64,000 bases of DNA from DYEC01 sp034434695. Its GTDB lineage: Bacteria > Chloroflexota > Anaerolineae > Anaerolineales > Anaerolineaceae. Positions within the stretch are counted from its first letter, which is position 1. The number at the start of each line of letters is the position of its first letter. The translations under genes and the position numbers were made by a program. Under the pieces are notes generated by a model. It searched no databases. It worked only from the letters and a program-made list of their open reading frames with translations, and was not told the DNA's origin. The stretch covers positions 50,984 through 114,983 of the forward strand of contig DAOTYY010000053.1 of assembly GCA_034434695.1 (NCBI GenBank), read 5' to 3'. Shown here in pieces: positions 1-7,339 of the stretch.

Positions 1-578
1 ATTTGCTCTAGGCGATTGCGAAAATCAGAACTTGCTGTGCGCACCATTGATAAATTATCCACAAAAACAAGCACAGTCGCCTTGGGGGAAAGCCCGGCTT
101 CTTCAATCCTTTCTGTTAAAATAAACAAAGCCTCTTCTACCTGCAGGTCAAAAGGCTTAAAAAGTCCTAGACAACTGGATGTATACTCTTTGCAGTATCG
201 CTCAAATAGCTCAGGCTGATCGGAGATAACTAGGAATTGGATTGTTGGTTCGGGCGACCAGTGTAATGCAGACACCAGAAGCTCCAGCATCAAGCTGGAC
301 TTGCCGCAACCCTTATCGCCAAGGATAACGATTGGCGAAATATTCTGATCACTTAAGTCCGCAAGTACCGGCAGCCCATCCTCACAAACACCAAGTAGCG
401 CCGTTCCATATGGAATATCCTCGATTTGCTGTAAGAATTCCTCCAATGAAGCAAACTCCAAATCGCCATGTGATGAACCTGACCTATCTGCCGATAGCAG
501 CTTGGGATTTTCAAAAGCCTCGCCCTTGAAGAATCGTAACCAATCTGGAAGAGTTTGGGTAATCAGTGACTTGAACAT
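1..578 (-). CDS. P-loop ATPase, FtsK/HerA-like, N-terminal part (truncated by window edge)
   Basis: Open minus-strand frame of 192 codons from ATG at 578 running off position 1, so the C-terminus is missing. Residues about 60-90 read as a region typical of FtsK/HerA-type ATPases: a short strand ILGD followed by a Walker A motif GDKGCGKSS. A hydrophobic stretch ending in Asp (VLVFVDNLS, about residue 175) could be the Walker B strand. No signal peptide or membrane segment is visible. The coding bases are free of stops on this strand over the whole span, while plus-strand ORFs here are short and fragmentary. A palindrome resembling a Gram-positive SOS box lies just upstream. The exact family and role are not identifiable from this half; a DNA-translocase-like or nucleotide-switch ATPase is an inference from the P-loop context only. 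Confidence 0.6.
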   Translation of the reverse strand, partial: MFKSLITQTLPDWLRFFKGEAFENPKLLSADRSGSSHGDLEFASLEEFLQQIEDIPYGTALLGVCEDGLPVLADLSDQNISPIVILGDKGCGKSSLMLELLVSALHWSPEPTIQFLVISDQPELFERYCKEYTSSCLGLFKPFDLQVEEALFILTERIEEAGLSPKATVLVFVDNLSMVRTASSDFRNRLEQ

Positions 579-595
579 GCTATTTTTCCATATAT

Positions 596-609
596 AGAAC
601 ATATATTCT
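596..609. promoter_or_regulatory. LexA/SOS-box-like palindrome
   Basis: AGAACATATATTCT is an inverted repeat with one mismatched pair and fits the Gram-positive SOS consensus CGAACATATGTTCG at 11 of 14 positions. It starts 18 bp upstream of the P-loop ATPase start codon at 578, where a repressor would cover the promoter. The surroundings are AT-rich, so chance similarity is possible. Confidence 0.3.
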
Positions 610-783
610 ATTTATATTTTACCAAGAATCTACAAGAAGTCAAGTGGCAAATTTTGCAAATTTAAGGTATGCTTAAGGCGCTGAACATCATCAACAGCTA
701 TGTCCTCAACATGAGACGACCAGCCTCACCGCTAACGTTGACCAAACCGTCAGGACAACTTTGTGCTCGCAAAGGAGGTTCGT

Positions 784-1341
784 GTGATCAAGGATACTTT
801 GAAAGAAGCTGAAACTCGCATGAAGGGTGCAATCCAAAACCTGGAAAATGACCTGTCCGGCATTCGCACCGGGCGCGCCTCGCCGGCGCTGGTGGAACGC
901 TTACAGGTAGAATACTATGGTGTACCAACCCCGCTAATGCAACTGGCAACCATCAGCGTTCCCGAGCCACGCACATTGCTGATCCGCCCTTTTGATGCTT
1001 CCACGATGAAGAACATCGAGAAAGCCATTCTGGCTTCCGATTTAGGATTGACACCCAACAATGATGGAAAAGTCATCCGCCTGAACCTACCGCCTCTGAC
1101 CGAAGAACGTCGCCGGGAGCTGGCAAAGGTTGTTCATAACCGCTTGGAAGATGCTCGAGTTGCCGTACGCAATGTGCGACGCGACTTGATGCGCGACCTG
1201 AAAGAATTTGAGCACGAGAAACTAATCTCAGAAGACGAACTGAAAAACGCCGAAGAAGAATTGCAAAAATTAACTGATCAAATGATTAAGCAAATTGACC
1301 AAATTGGTGAACGCAAACAGAAAGAAATTATGGAGGTATAA
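784..1341 (+). CDS. frr: Ribosome recycling factor
   Basis: Releases ribosomes from mRNA after termination together with EF-G; cytosolic. The 185-residue product matches the usual RRF length and is colinear with the family: N-terminal helix (IKDTLKEAETRM), the conserved segment around DLSGIRTGRASPALVE, the central beta domain (VEYYGVPTPL, QLATISVPEPRTL), then the C-terminal helices with RREL and VRNVRRD. I chose GTG at 784 because GGAGG at 774-778 sits 5 nt before it. An upstream in-frame GTG at 763 would put the ribosome-binding site inside the gene. First gene of a run frr-uppS-cdsA-glpX on the same strand. Confidence 0.95.
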   Translation: MIKDTLKEAETRMKGAIQNLENDLSGIRTGRASPALVERLQVEYYGVPTPLMQLATISVPEPRTLLIRPFDASTMKNIEKAILASDLGLTPNNDGKVIRLNLPPLTEERRRELAKVVHNRLEDARVAVRNVRRDLMRDLKEFEHEKLISEDELKNAEEELQKLTDQMIKQIDQIGERKQKEIMEV

Positions 1342-1355
1342 CTCCAGTTACTTAC

Positions 1356-2114
1356 ATGTCTGAATCTAAAATCTATCCACCTCTGGCAAAAATTCCTACA
1401 CATGTCGCCATTATTATGGATGGCAATGGACGCTGGGCAAAGGCTCGCGGGCTGCCCCGTCTTGCTGGTCATCGCGCCGGAACGGAAAACCTGCGTCGCA
1501 TTATCACCGCCAGTGTCGAGTTTGGGATTAAATATCTGACAATTTATGCCTTTTCCACCGAAAACTGGGGACGCCCACAGGAAGAGGTGAGCGGGCTGAT
1601 GATGATTTTGGAGGACGTCATTGACCGCGAGCTGGCAGAACTGCATAAAGAAGGCGTCCAACTGCGTCATATCGGCAGGCTAGAACAGCTCAGACCCGAC
1701 TTGCGTCAAAAAGTGCTGGACGCCATTGCGTTAACTCGAAATAATCAGCGGCTTGTGCTTTGCGTAGCGTTTAACTACGGCGGACGGGATGAAATTGTCT
1801 GCGCCATACGCGATATGATAGAGGATGGGATCAAACCAGAACAGGTCACTGCCGAGTTGGTCAGCCAGTATCTCTTCACGCACGGCGTACCAGACCCTGA
1901 CCTAATCATCCGTACCTCTGGAGAAATGCGCATCAGCAACTTCCTTATCTGGCAATCCGCTTACGCCGAATGGTATGTCACTCCTACTTTCTGGCCAGAT
2001 TTTGGCAAAGATGAACTCTATCAAGCATTAGTAGATTACAGCCAGCGTGAGCGCCGTTTTGGATTGGTCGCACCGAGTCCCTGTGCCTCGGGGGATGGCG
2101 CAGATGCTGGTTAA
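1356..2114 (+). CDS. uppS: Isoprenyl transferase (undecaprenyl diphosphate synthase)
   Basis: Cis-prenyltransferase that condenses isopentenyl diphosphate units onto farnesyl diphosphate to make the C55 lipid carrier precursor for cell-envelope polymers. The 252-residue length is normal. The diagnostic motif HVAIIMDGNGRWA starts at residue 16 with catalytic Asp22. GHRAG, FSTENW and the C-terminal IIRTSGE...SNFLIWQ...E motif that binds IPP phosphates (from about residue 185) are present. It starts 15 bp after the frr stop and overlaps the following cdsA start, as expected for a co-transcribed frr-uppS-cdsA unit. Confidence 0.95.
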   Translation: MSESKIYPPLAKIPTHVAIIMDGNGRWAKARGLPRLAGHRAGTENLRRIITASVEFGIKYLTIYAFSTENWGRPQEEVSGLMMILEDVIDRELAELHKEGVQLRHIGRLEQLRPDLRQKVLDAIALTRNNQRLVLCVAFNYGGRDEIVCAIRDMIEDGIKPEQVTAELVSQYLFTHGVPDPDLIIRTSGEMRISNFLIWQSAYAEWYVTPTFWPDFGKDELYQALVDYSQRERRFGLVAPSPCASGDGADAG

Positions 2115-2910
2115 ACGGCTGCTGGTTATCATTCCGCTCATTCCGCTTTTTGCCTTTCTTGCTGCCATTGGGGGGATACCCTTCTCCATGCTGGTCATCT
2201 TGGCACTGGGAATTGCCGCCTGGGAGTACTGGCGCATGTTTTATGAGGGCGGCTATTTTGTCTCCAGGGTTGCAGTCATCGGCGGCGTCATCGCCATTGC
2301 CGCTGTCCGCGCCGTATGGGGCTTCAAATATAGTGACCTTGTTTTAGTCGTGCTGATCATGTTGACCATGACCCTGCATATCCTGCGTTATGAAAATGGA
2401 CGCCAACATGCTGCAACGGATTTTGGGGTTACTCTGGGTGGCATTTTGTATCTGGGCTGGCTGGGCAGTTATCTCATCTCACTGCGTAATTTACCCAATG
2501 GGCTGTGGTGGTTGCTACTGGTGTTGCCAACCGTTTGGTTGACCGACACTGGCGGGTATGTATTTGGTCGTCGCTTGGGTAAAAAACCGCTCTCTCCGCG
2601 CGCCAGTCCTAACAAGACTTGGGAAGGGTATGCCGGTGGAATCTTATTTGGCACATTGGGAGCACTTTTGCTGGCTGCGCTATGGCAACTGCGCGCCCCG
2701 GAAATCACTTTGACAAAAGCTCTCATCATCGGGCTGATCATCTCCATGATTTCACCAATTGGTGATCTGGGCGAAAGTGTCATCAAACGCCAGTTCGGAC
2801 GCAAAGACTCCAGTAACATCCTTCCAGGTCATGGCGGCATGATGGATCGCATTGATTCCTGGATTTGGGCAGCAGCCATCGGGTACTATTTGATTTTATG
2901 GCTTTTATAA
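2095..2910 (+). CDS. cdsA: Phosphatidate cytidylyltransferase (CDP-diglyceride synthase)
   Basis: Integral membrane enzyme making CDP-diacylglycerol from phosphatidate and CTP, the branch point of phospholipid synthesis. About eight hydrophobic segments are visible from the N-terminus (LLVIIPLIPLFAFLAAIGG). The CTP-transferase signature lies near the C-terminus (about residues 227-255: ESVIKRQFGRKDSS then LPGHGGMMDRIDS), with the metal-binding Asp residues and HGG intact. I prefer ATG 2095 (271 aa, 20-bp overlap with uppS). ATG 2104 is an alternative because the GGGG near 2090 is better spaced for it. The longer frame from 2047 adds only a polar tail inside uppS. Confidence 0.93.
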   Translation: MAQMLVKRLLVIIPLIPLFAFLAAIGGIPFSMLVILALGIAAWEYWRMFYEGGYFVSRVAVIGGVIAIAAVRAVWGFKYSDLVLVVLIMLTMTLHILRYENGRQHAATDFGVTLGGILYLGWLGSYLISLRNLPNGLWWLLLVLPTVWLTDTGGYVFGRRLGKKPLSPRASPNKTWEGYAGGILFGTLGALLLAALWQLRAPEITLTKALIIGLIISMISPIGDLGESVIKRQFGRKDSSNILPGHGGMMDRIDSWIWAAAIGYYLILWLL

Positions 2911-2929
2911 GAGCATATGGGAGGCTGTG

Positions 2930-3919
2930 ATGACAATTGAAAATCGTCCTACCAGAAACTTAGCTCTGGAACTGGTGCGGGTGACTGAAGCCGCCGCACT
3001 GGCAGCCGGGCGTTTTATGGGGCGTGGCGACAAAGTCGCTGCTGATCGGGCAGCAGTCAATGCTATGAGACTGGTATTAAACACAATACAAATGAATGGC
3101 ATTGTCGTTATTGGCGAGGGGGAAAAAGATGAAGCGCCAATGTTGTACAATGGTGAAAAGCTTGGCACAGGGGAGCCGCCAGATGTGGATATTGCGATTG
3201 ATCCGATTGATGGAACGCGTCCGCTGGCATATGGCTTGCCAGGTTCCATCTCCACTGTTGCTCTGGCACCGCGTGGCACCATGTTCAATCCCGGTCCGAT
3301 TGTCTATATGCATAAAATTGCTGTGGGCCCACAAGCCAGAGGGGTGATTGACATAAACGCACCAGTCGAAGAAAACCTGCGAAACATCGCCCGCGCCAAA
3401 GGGGAGCAGGTCAAAGACTTGATGGTGGTTATTCTTGACCGTCCGCGCCATCAAGAGTTAATCGCTGAGGTGCGCCGCTGCGGCGCCCGCATTCGCCTGA
3501 TTCCAGACGGCGACGTAGCTGGTGCCATGATGACCTGCATCCCTGAATCGGGCGTGGACGTCTTGCTGGGCATCGGCGGGACCCCCGAAGGTGTGCTGGC
3601 TGCCTGTGCTTTACGCAGCATGGGAGGGGAGATTCAGGGAAAATTGTACGCCCGCCACGAGCAGGATTACCGTGCTGGTCGTGAAAGAGGTTATGATTTT
3701 GACAAGGTTTTAACAATGGACGACCTAGTTGCTTCAGAAGATGTGTTCTTCGCTGCAACAGGTGTTACCAGCGGCGAACTCCTCAAAGGCGTGGACTACT
3801 TTGCTGATGGTGCCCGCACCGAGAGCCTGGTCATGCGTGGGCTGACCGGCACTGTGCGCCACATCATTGCCACACACCGCTTGCGCAAATTGGACATGAT
3901 CAGCGCCATTCAATACTGA
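2930..3919 (+). CDS. glpX: Class II fructose-1,6-bisphosphatase
   Basis: Dephosphorylates fructose 1,6-bisphosphate to fructose 6-phosphate in gluconeogenesis; cytosolic and metal dependent. The GlpX-type motifs are present: GEGEKDEAPMLYNGE from about residue 62 and DIAIDPIDGT from about residue 86, which carry the metal and substrate ligands. GGTPEGVLAACALR in the C-terminal half is also conserved. Length (329 aa) is normal. ATG 2930 is preferred over GTG 2927 because GGGAGG (2919-2924) is 5 nt upstream. Last gene of the frr-uppS-cdsA-glpX run. Confidence 0.94.
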   Translation: MTIENRPTRNLALELVRVTEAAALAAGRFMGRGDKVAADRAAVNAMRLVLNTIQMNGIVVIGEGEKDEAPMLYNGEKLGTGEPPDVDIAIDPIDGTRPLAYGLPGSISTVALAPRGTMFNPGPIVYMHKIAVGPQARGVIDINAPVEENLRNIARAKGEQVKDLMVVILDRPRHQELIAEVRRCGARIRLIPDGDVAGAMMTCIPESGVDVLLGIGGTPEGVLAACALRSMGGEIQGKLYARHEQDYRAGRERGYDFDKVLTMDDLVASEDVFFAATGVTSGELLKGVDYFADGARTESLVMRGLTGTVRHIIATHRLRKLDMISAIQY

Positions 3920-3965
3920 CATCCCAAGAAACCCCCATGGATTGAAAATCTCTCTAATAATAAAA

Positions 3966-3996
3966 AACCTCCCGCAAAAAATCTTTGCGGGAGGTT
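3966..3996 (-). terminator. Rho-independent terminator for the SIMPL gene (bidirectional stem)
   Basis: Perfect 13-bp stem, AACCTCCCGCAAA (3966-3978) pairing with TTTGCGGGAGGTT (3984-3996), with a 5-nt loop. On the minus strand it is followed by TTTTTTATTATT, so it ends the SIMPL gene transcript. On the plus strand there is no T-run, but the stem lies 46 nt after the glpX stop and may slow transcription there too. Confidence 0.85.
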
Positions 3997-4020
3997 AGGC
4001 TATGCTTTGCGGGCAATCAA

Positions 4021-4740
4021 TTATTTGATCTCATAGGAAATATCAGCATTCACCCGCAAGATCAGTTGCCCGGCTGCCATCGGTACATCAGGCGCAGCAG
4101 GCATCATCGCACCACCCTTCCCTTCAAGATAAGCTGGCGTTGGCTCCTGAACATAGGTGTTCAGGCTGATGATGTTGCCCAGCTTAATACCGGCTGCATC
4201 GGCGATTTCTTGTGCTGTTGCTTTAGCTTTATCAATTGCCTGTTTGCGCGCTTGCGAAATTGCCGCCGACTTATCGGTCACATCAAAGCTTACACTGTTA
4301 ATGGTATTGGCGCCAGAGCGCACCACTGCATCCAGCAATTCACCCAGTTTTGAGAGATCGCGCACGGTGACAAAGACCACATTGTCAACAACATACTCGG
4401 TACCGGTCATTTCGCCATTGGGACCATACATCTGCTGTGGAAAGACGTTGAACGCGCTAGTTTGAATATCTTTCTCGTCCACACCCATTTCCTTGAGCGC
4501 CCTAGCAACCGCCTGCGATTGAGCATTGTTCTGCCGCAATGCGTCTGCCACATTCGCTGCCTGGCTATGCACACCGATATTGACATATGCAATATCTGGT
4601 GTCAGATACACCTCGCCCTGACCAGAGACAGACATCTGCCGAATGGGTTGATCGCTCGGAGTAACTACCTGCGGCGCACAGGCAGCCAGCAGTGCAACCA
4701 TCAAGAGACCAACCAAAATAATAAACGATTTTCTTAACAT
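4021..4740 (-). CDS. SIMPL domain (DUF541) lipoprotein
   Basis: Exported lipoprotein of unknown molecular function in the SIMPL/DUF541 family. The signal peptide ends in the lipobox LLAAC (Cys at about residue 20). The body has the family pattern: SVSGQGEVYLTPDIAYVNIGV, the SxQAxxVAxALKEMGV helix, FNVFPQQM, YVVDNVVFVTVRDLSKLGELLDA and a C-terminal DAAGIKLGNI segment. I chose ATG 4740 because AAGGAG lies 7-8 nt upstream; the longer frame from 4767 adds nine non-hydrophobic residues before the signal peptide. Monocistronic, with its own terminator. Confidence 0.85.
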   Translation of the reverse strand: MLRKSFIILVGLLMVALLAACAPQVVTPSDQPIRQMSVSGQGEVYLTPDIAYVNIGVHSQAANVADALRQNNAQSQAVARALKEMGVDEKDIQTSAFNVFPQQMYGPNGEMTGTEYVVDNVVFVTVRDLSKLGELLDAVVRSGANTINSVSFDVTDKSAAISQARKQAIDKAKATAQEIADAAGIKLGNIISLNTYVQEPTPAYLEGKGGAMMPAAPDVPMAAGQLILRVNADISYEIK

Positions 4741-4914
4741 AAAACACTCCTTTCTTGAATTGAACATGCTATAGACGCAATCACTGGCAAAATGGTTCCC
4801 AAAATAATAATCCGCTTTTCCAAGTCGAAACTTTATTTTCCCGCAATTCAGCAGGGAAAATCACAATCGGATAATCCATGCGTCATGACATCACGAGGAG
4901 CAAACTCACTGGTA

Positions 4915-4944
4915 TTGACAACCTCGAATGTTGTCATTTATACT
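4915..4944 (+). promoter_or_regulatory. Sigma70-type promoter of the FmdB/CsoR-like/OsmC operon
   Basis: TTGACA at 4915-4920 and TATACT at 4939-4944 with an 18-bp spacer, about 43 bp before the FmdB start. The -10 element overlaps the inverted repeat at 4941-4960, so a repressor bound there would block RNA polymerase. Confidence 0.7.
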
Positions 4945-4960
4945 ATACTCCAGTATAGTA
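4941..4960. promoter_or_regulatory. Perfect inverted repeat, likely operator
   Basis: TACTATACT (4941-4949) and AGTATAGTA (4952-4960) are perfect reverse complements separated by CC. The repeat covers the -10 and start region of the operon that encodes a CsoR-family repressor, so autoregulation is the simplest reading. It is less G/C-rich than typical copper CsoR or FrmR operators. Confidence 0.6.
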
Positions 4961-4986
4961 TTCGCGTTTCGGAGGAGTTTTGAAAT

Positions 4987-5193
4987 ATGCCGTTGTACGA
5001 ATATAAATGTAATACTTGTGGCAAACAATTTGAAAAAATGGTTTCGTTTGCCGAAGCCAATCATAAACCCGAATGCCCAAACTGCCACAGCAACGACACA
5101 CAAAAACGGCTCTCTTTATTTGTTTCCGCTGGCAGCTCCACTACCGGAGCAACCTTCTCCAGCAGTTGCGGCTCAAGTGGTCGTTTCACCTGA
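4987..5193 (+). CDS. FmdB-family zinc ribbon protein
   Basis: Small 68-residue protein of the FmdB/CxxC_CxxC_SSSS putative regulatory family. It begins MPLYEYKC and has two zinc-binding Cys pairs, CNTC (8-11) and CPNC, within the first 40 residues, followed by a Ser/Thr-rich tail typical of the family. GGAGGAG at about 4971-4977 supports the start. First gene of a likely three-gene operon with a CsoR-like repressor and an OsmC protein. The function of the family is not established. Confidence 0.85.
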   Translation: MPLYEYKCNTCGKQFEKMVSFAEANHKPECPNCHSNDTQKRLSLFVSAGSSTTGATFSSSCGSSGRFT

Positions 5194-5251
5194 GGATAAA
5201 CCCATCTCTGGCTGCGTGCCAGCCAACTCCTACAACTAGAAAGAGCGCTGG

Positions 5252-5533
5252 ATGAAACTTCAAAATCCGCAAGTTAAACAACAGTTAATTAGCCGTTTGC
5301 GACGTATTGAAGGGCAGATGCGCGGTGTTGCAACCATGATCAGCGAGGATCGTGATTGTCAGGAAATTTTTCAACAGCTTACTGCCATCCGTTCTGCCAT
5401 ACAGAGCGCTAACCTGTTCTTCCTGCAAGCGTATGCTTCGGATTGTTTACTAAACGCCCAGGAAAACCTTAGACAGGAAGAACGTGAACGATTGATCAAA
5501 AATCTGATGGCAATTTTGAACAAAGCCATCTAA
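5252..5533 (+). CDS. CsoR/FrmR-family repressor, CstR-like (no His ligand)
   Basis: All-helical DUF156 transcriptional repressor, 93 aa. The core LRRIEGQMRGV and the segment DCQEIFQQLTAIRSA are typical. In CsoR numbering the copper ligands are Cys36, His61 and Cys65; here Cys36 and Cys65 are present but position 61 is Tyr. Loss of His with retention of the Cys pair is the pattern of CstR-type persulfide sensors, so I infer sulfur/persulfide rather than Cu(I) sensing. The downstream OsmC-family thiol protein fits a thiol-stress role. The perfect inverted repeat at 4941-4960 is the candidate operator. The ligand specificity is an inference. Confidence 0.85.
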   Translation: MKLQNPQVKQQLISRLRRIEGQMRGVATMISEDRDCQEIFQQLTAIRSAIQSANLFFLQAYASDCLLNAQENLRQEERERLIKNLMAILNKAI

Positions 5534-5569
5534 AACCTTTACATCATGATATTTATAAATGAGGACACT

Positions 5570-5983
5570 ATGGGAATAGCAACAGTACGCTGGATTGGCG
5601 AGAAAAAATTTATCGGCATTGACTCAACCAACCATTCGGTTGTGCTTTCTACACCAGACGACGGCGTTGGCATGAAACCCTCTGAACTGCTGTTAGTAGC
5701 ACTGGCAACCTGCACGGCAGTGGATGTGGTTGAGATCCTTTCGAAGAAACGCATAGGGCTAAGCGGTTTGGAAATTCAAGCCAGCGGCGAGCAAGACGCC
5801 GACCCGCCCTGGACATTTCGTAAAATTCACCTCAAATATATTCTTAAGGGTAAAGGGCTGACCGAAAAGTCAGTTGAACAAGCAATCCAGCTTTCCGAAG
5901 AGAAATACTGTTCTGTCTCTGCCACCGTGCGCGGCACGGCGGAAATCACCTGGAATTACGAAATTCTGTCAGAGGACGCCTGA
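5570..5983 (+). CDS. OsmC family protein
   Basis: OsmC/Ohr-like fold protein of 137 aa. Two Cys residues lie where the family has its reactive pair: one in LVALATCTAVDVV on the central helix and one in EKYCSVSATV near the C-terminus. This group handles organic hydroperoxides or related thiol chemistry; the exact substrate cannot be read from sequence. I prefer ATG 5570 (GAGG 8 nt upstream; protein begins MGIATVRW) over the longer frame from 5546. It follows the CsoR-like gene by 36 bp in the same operon. Confidence 0.85.
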   Translation: MGIATVRWIGEKKFIGIDSTNHSVVLSTPDDGVGMKPSELLLVALATCTAVDVVEILSKKRIGLSGLEIQASGEQDADPPWTFRKIHLKYILKGKGLTEKSVEQAIQLSEEKYCSVSATVRGTAEITWNYEILSEDA

Positions 5984-6280
5984 GCAATCTGTTTGGACAC
6001 ACATGCAATACTACTACTAATAACCAGAACAATGGTGTTCATCAATACATAGCTGGTGAGTTTCTTAAACCCACGCATGAGGCAAAGAAACTACCCCAAG
6101 CAAGTACTATCGTATCTCACGCTGTAGTAAACATCCCACTCAAAAACTTATATTTTGCCACATCAACATAAACGTACCATTTCAAGTTACAATTCATAAA
6201 ACGAATGTGATTAAAACGGGTGGTATAATCACGCCGAAGGGAGGACATCTCCCCGTAAAATCTTTATCATCAGGTGATCT
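5984..6280. other. Intergenic region upstream of thrC
   Basis: About 300 bp without a supported gene. The only clear signal is an extended -10 (TGGTATAAT, 6221-6229) about 50 bp before thrC, with no convincing -35. The rest is AT-rich and I see no stable stem-loop or repeat. Confidence 0.5.
6221..6229 (+). promoter_or_regulatory. Extended -10 promoter of thrC
   Basis: TGGTATAAT matches the extended -10 form seen repeatedly in this window. A start site near 6236 would give a ~45-nt leader before the GTG at 6281. Confidence 0.6.
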
Positions 6281-7339
6281 GTGACTTACAACGGCGTTCT
6301 CTCCCGCTATGGCTCATTGCTGGATATTCCTCCACACACGCAACCCATTACCCTGCTGGAAGGCAACACCCCGCTGATCCCGATGCCGCGGCTGGCGGAA
6401 GAACTGGGCGGCGGGTTTGAATTGTTTGTCAAGTTCGAGGGCATGAATCCGACCGGTTCGTTCAAAGACCGCGGGATGACCGTCGCTATCAGCGAGGCAG
6501 TTGGGCGGGATGCCAAAGCGGTCATCTGCGCTTCGACCGGTAACACAGCCGCTTCCGCCGCTGCCTATGCTGCGCGTGCCGGCTTGCGAGCAATTGTCAT
6601 CATTCCACAGGGCAAAGTAGCTGCCGGCAAGCTGGCTGGCGCAGTTGCCTATGGCGCTCAGGTAATTCAAATCGAAGGCTCCTTTGACGATGCCTTAAGC
6701 ATGGTGGTTCAGATTAGCCAGCGCCATCCCATTGCACTTGTCAACTCACTTAACCCCTATCGTCTGGAAGGACAAAAAACCGCTGCCTTTGAAATCTGTG
6801 ATGAACTTGGCAGTGCACCAGACTGGCTATGTCTGCCGGTAGGGAATGCTGGCAACATTACTTCCTACTGGATGGGATTTCGCCAGTACCATCTGTTAAA
6901 ACAAAGTGGACTGCCGCGCATTCTGGGCGTTCAGGCTGCTGGTGCTGCGCCACTGGTGCTGGGTCACCCGGTCAGCAACCCCGAAACCATCGCCACTGCG
7001 ATCCGCATCGGCCGACCAGCGCGCGGCGAAGAGGCATTACAAGCTGCTGAACAGTCGCAGGGACGCATTATTGCAGTCACGGATAGTGAGATATTGAATG
7101 CCCAGCGGCGGCTGGCTGCCAATGGCATCTGGGTAGAACCTGCTTCCGCAGCCGGAGTTGCCGGGTTGGCACATGAGCTGCGCACGGGACAAATTGAGCT
7201 AAAAAACAAACGTGTTGTTGTTATCTGCACTGGTCACGGTTTAAAAGACCCTGACATCATTGTTCACCACATGCCGGTACCGAAAGTGCTGCCGGTTGAC
7301 CTTCCCGCTCTGGAAGCGCTCATCTTGGGAGAAGCCTGA
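6281..7339 (+). CDS. thrC: Threonine synthase
   Basis: PLP-dependent enzyme converting O-phosphohomoserine to threonine. The 352-residue protein has the fold-type II PLP motif NPTGSFKDRG with Schiff-base Lys62, the ASTGNTAAS phosphate-binding loop, and a Gly-rich loop PVGNAGN. Start is GTG 6281 with AGGTGA upstream. The stop overlaps the start of thrB by one base (TGATG), giving translational coupling in a thrC-thrB operon; homoserine dehydrogenase is not in the neighbourhood. Confidence 0.94.
   Translation: MTYNGVLSRYGSLLDIPPHTQPITLLEGNTPLIPMPRLAEELGGGFELFVKFEGMNPTGSFKDRGMTVAISEAVGRDAKAVICASTGNTAASAAAYAARAGLRAIVIIPQGKVAAGKLAGAVAYGAQVIQIEGSFDDALSMVVQISQRHPIALVNSLNPYRLEGQKTAAFEICDELGSAPDWLCLPVGNAGNITSYWMGFRQYHLLKQSGLPRILGVQAAGAAPLVLGHPVSNPETIATAIRIGRPARGEEALQAAEQSQGRIIAVTDSEILNAQRRLAANGIWVEPASAAGVAGLAHELRTGQIELKNKRVVVICTGHGLKDPDIIVHHMPVPKVLPVDLPALEALILGEA

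Noticed and set aside
332..529. Plus-strand small ORF in the first 600 bp
   Set aside because: It is antisense to the minus-strand P-loop ATPase frame, which is open from 578 to the window edge and carries a Walker A motif.
5252..5533. Copper-sensing CsoR
   Set aside because: The His ligand at position 61 is Tyr, so classical Cu(I) sensing is unlikely.
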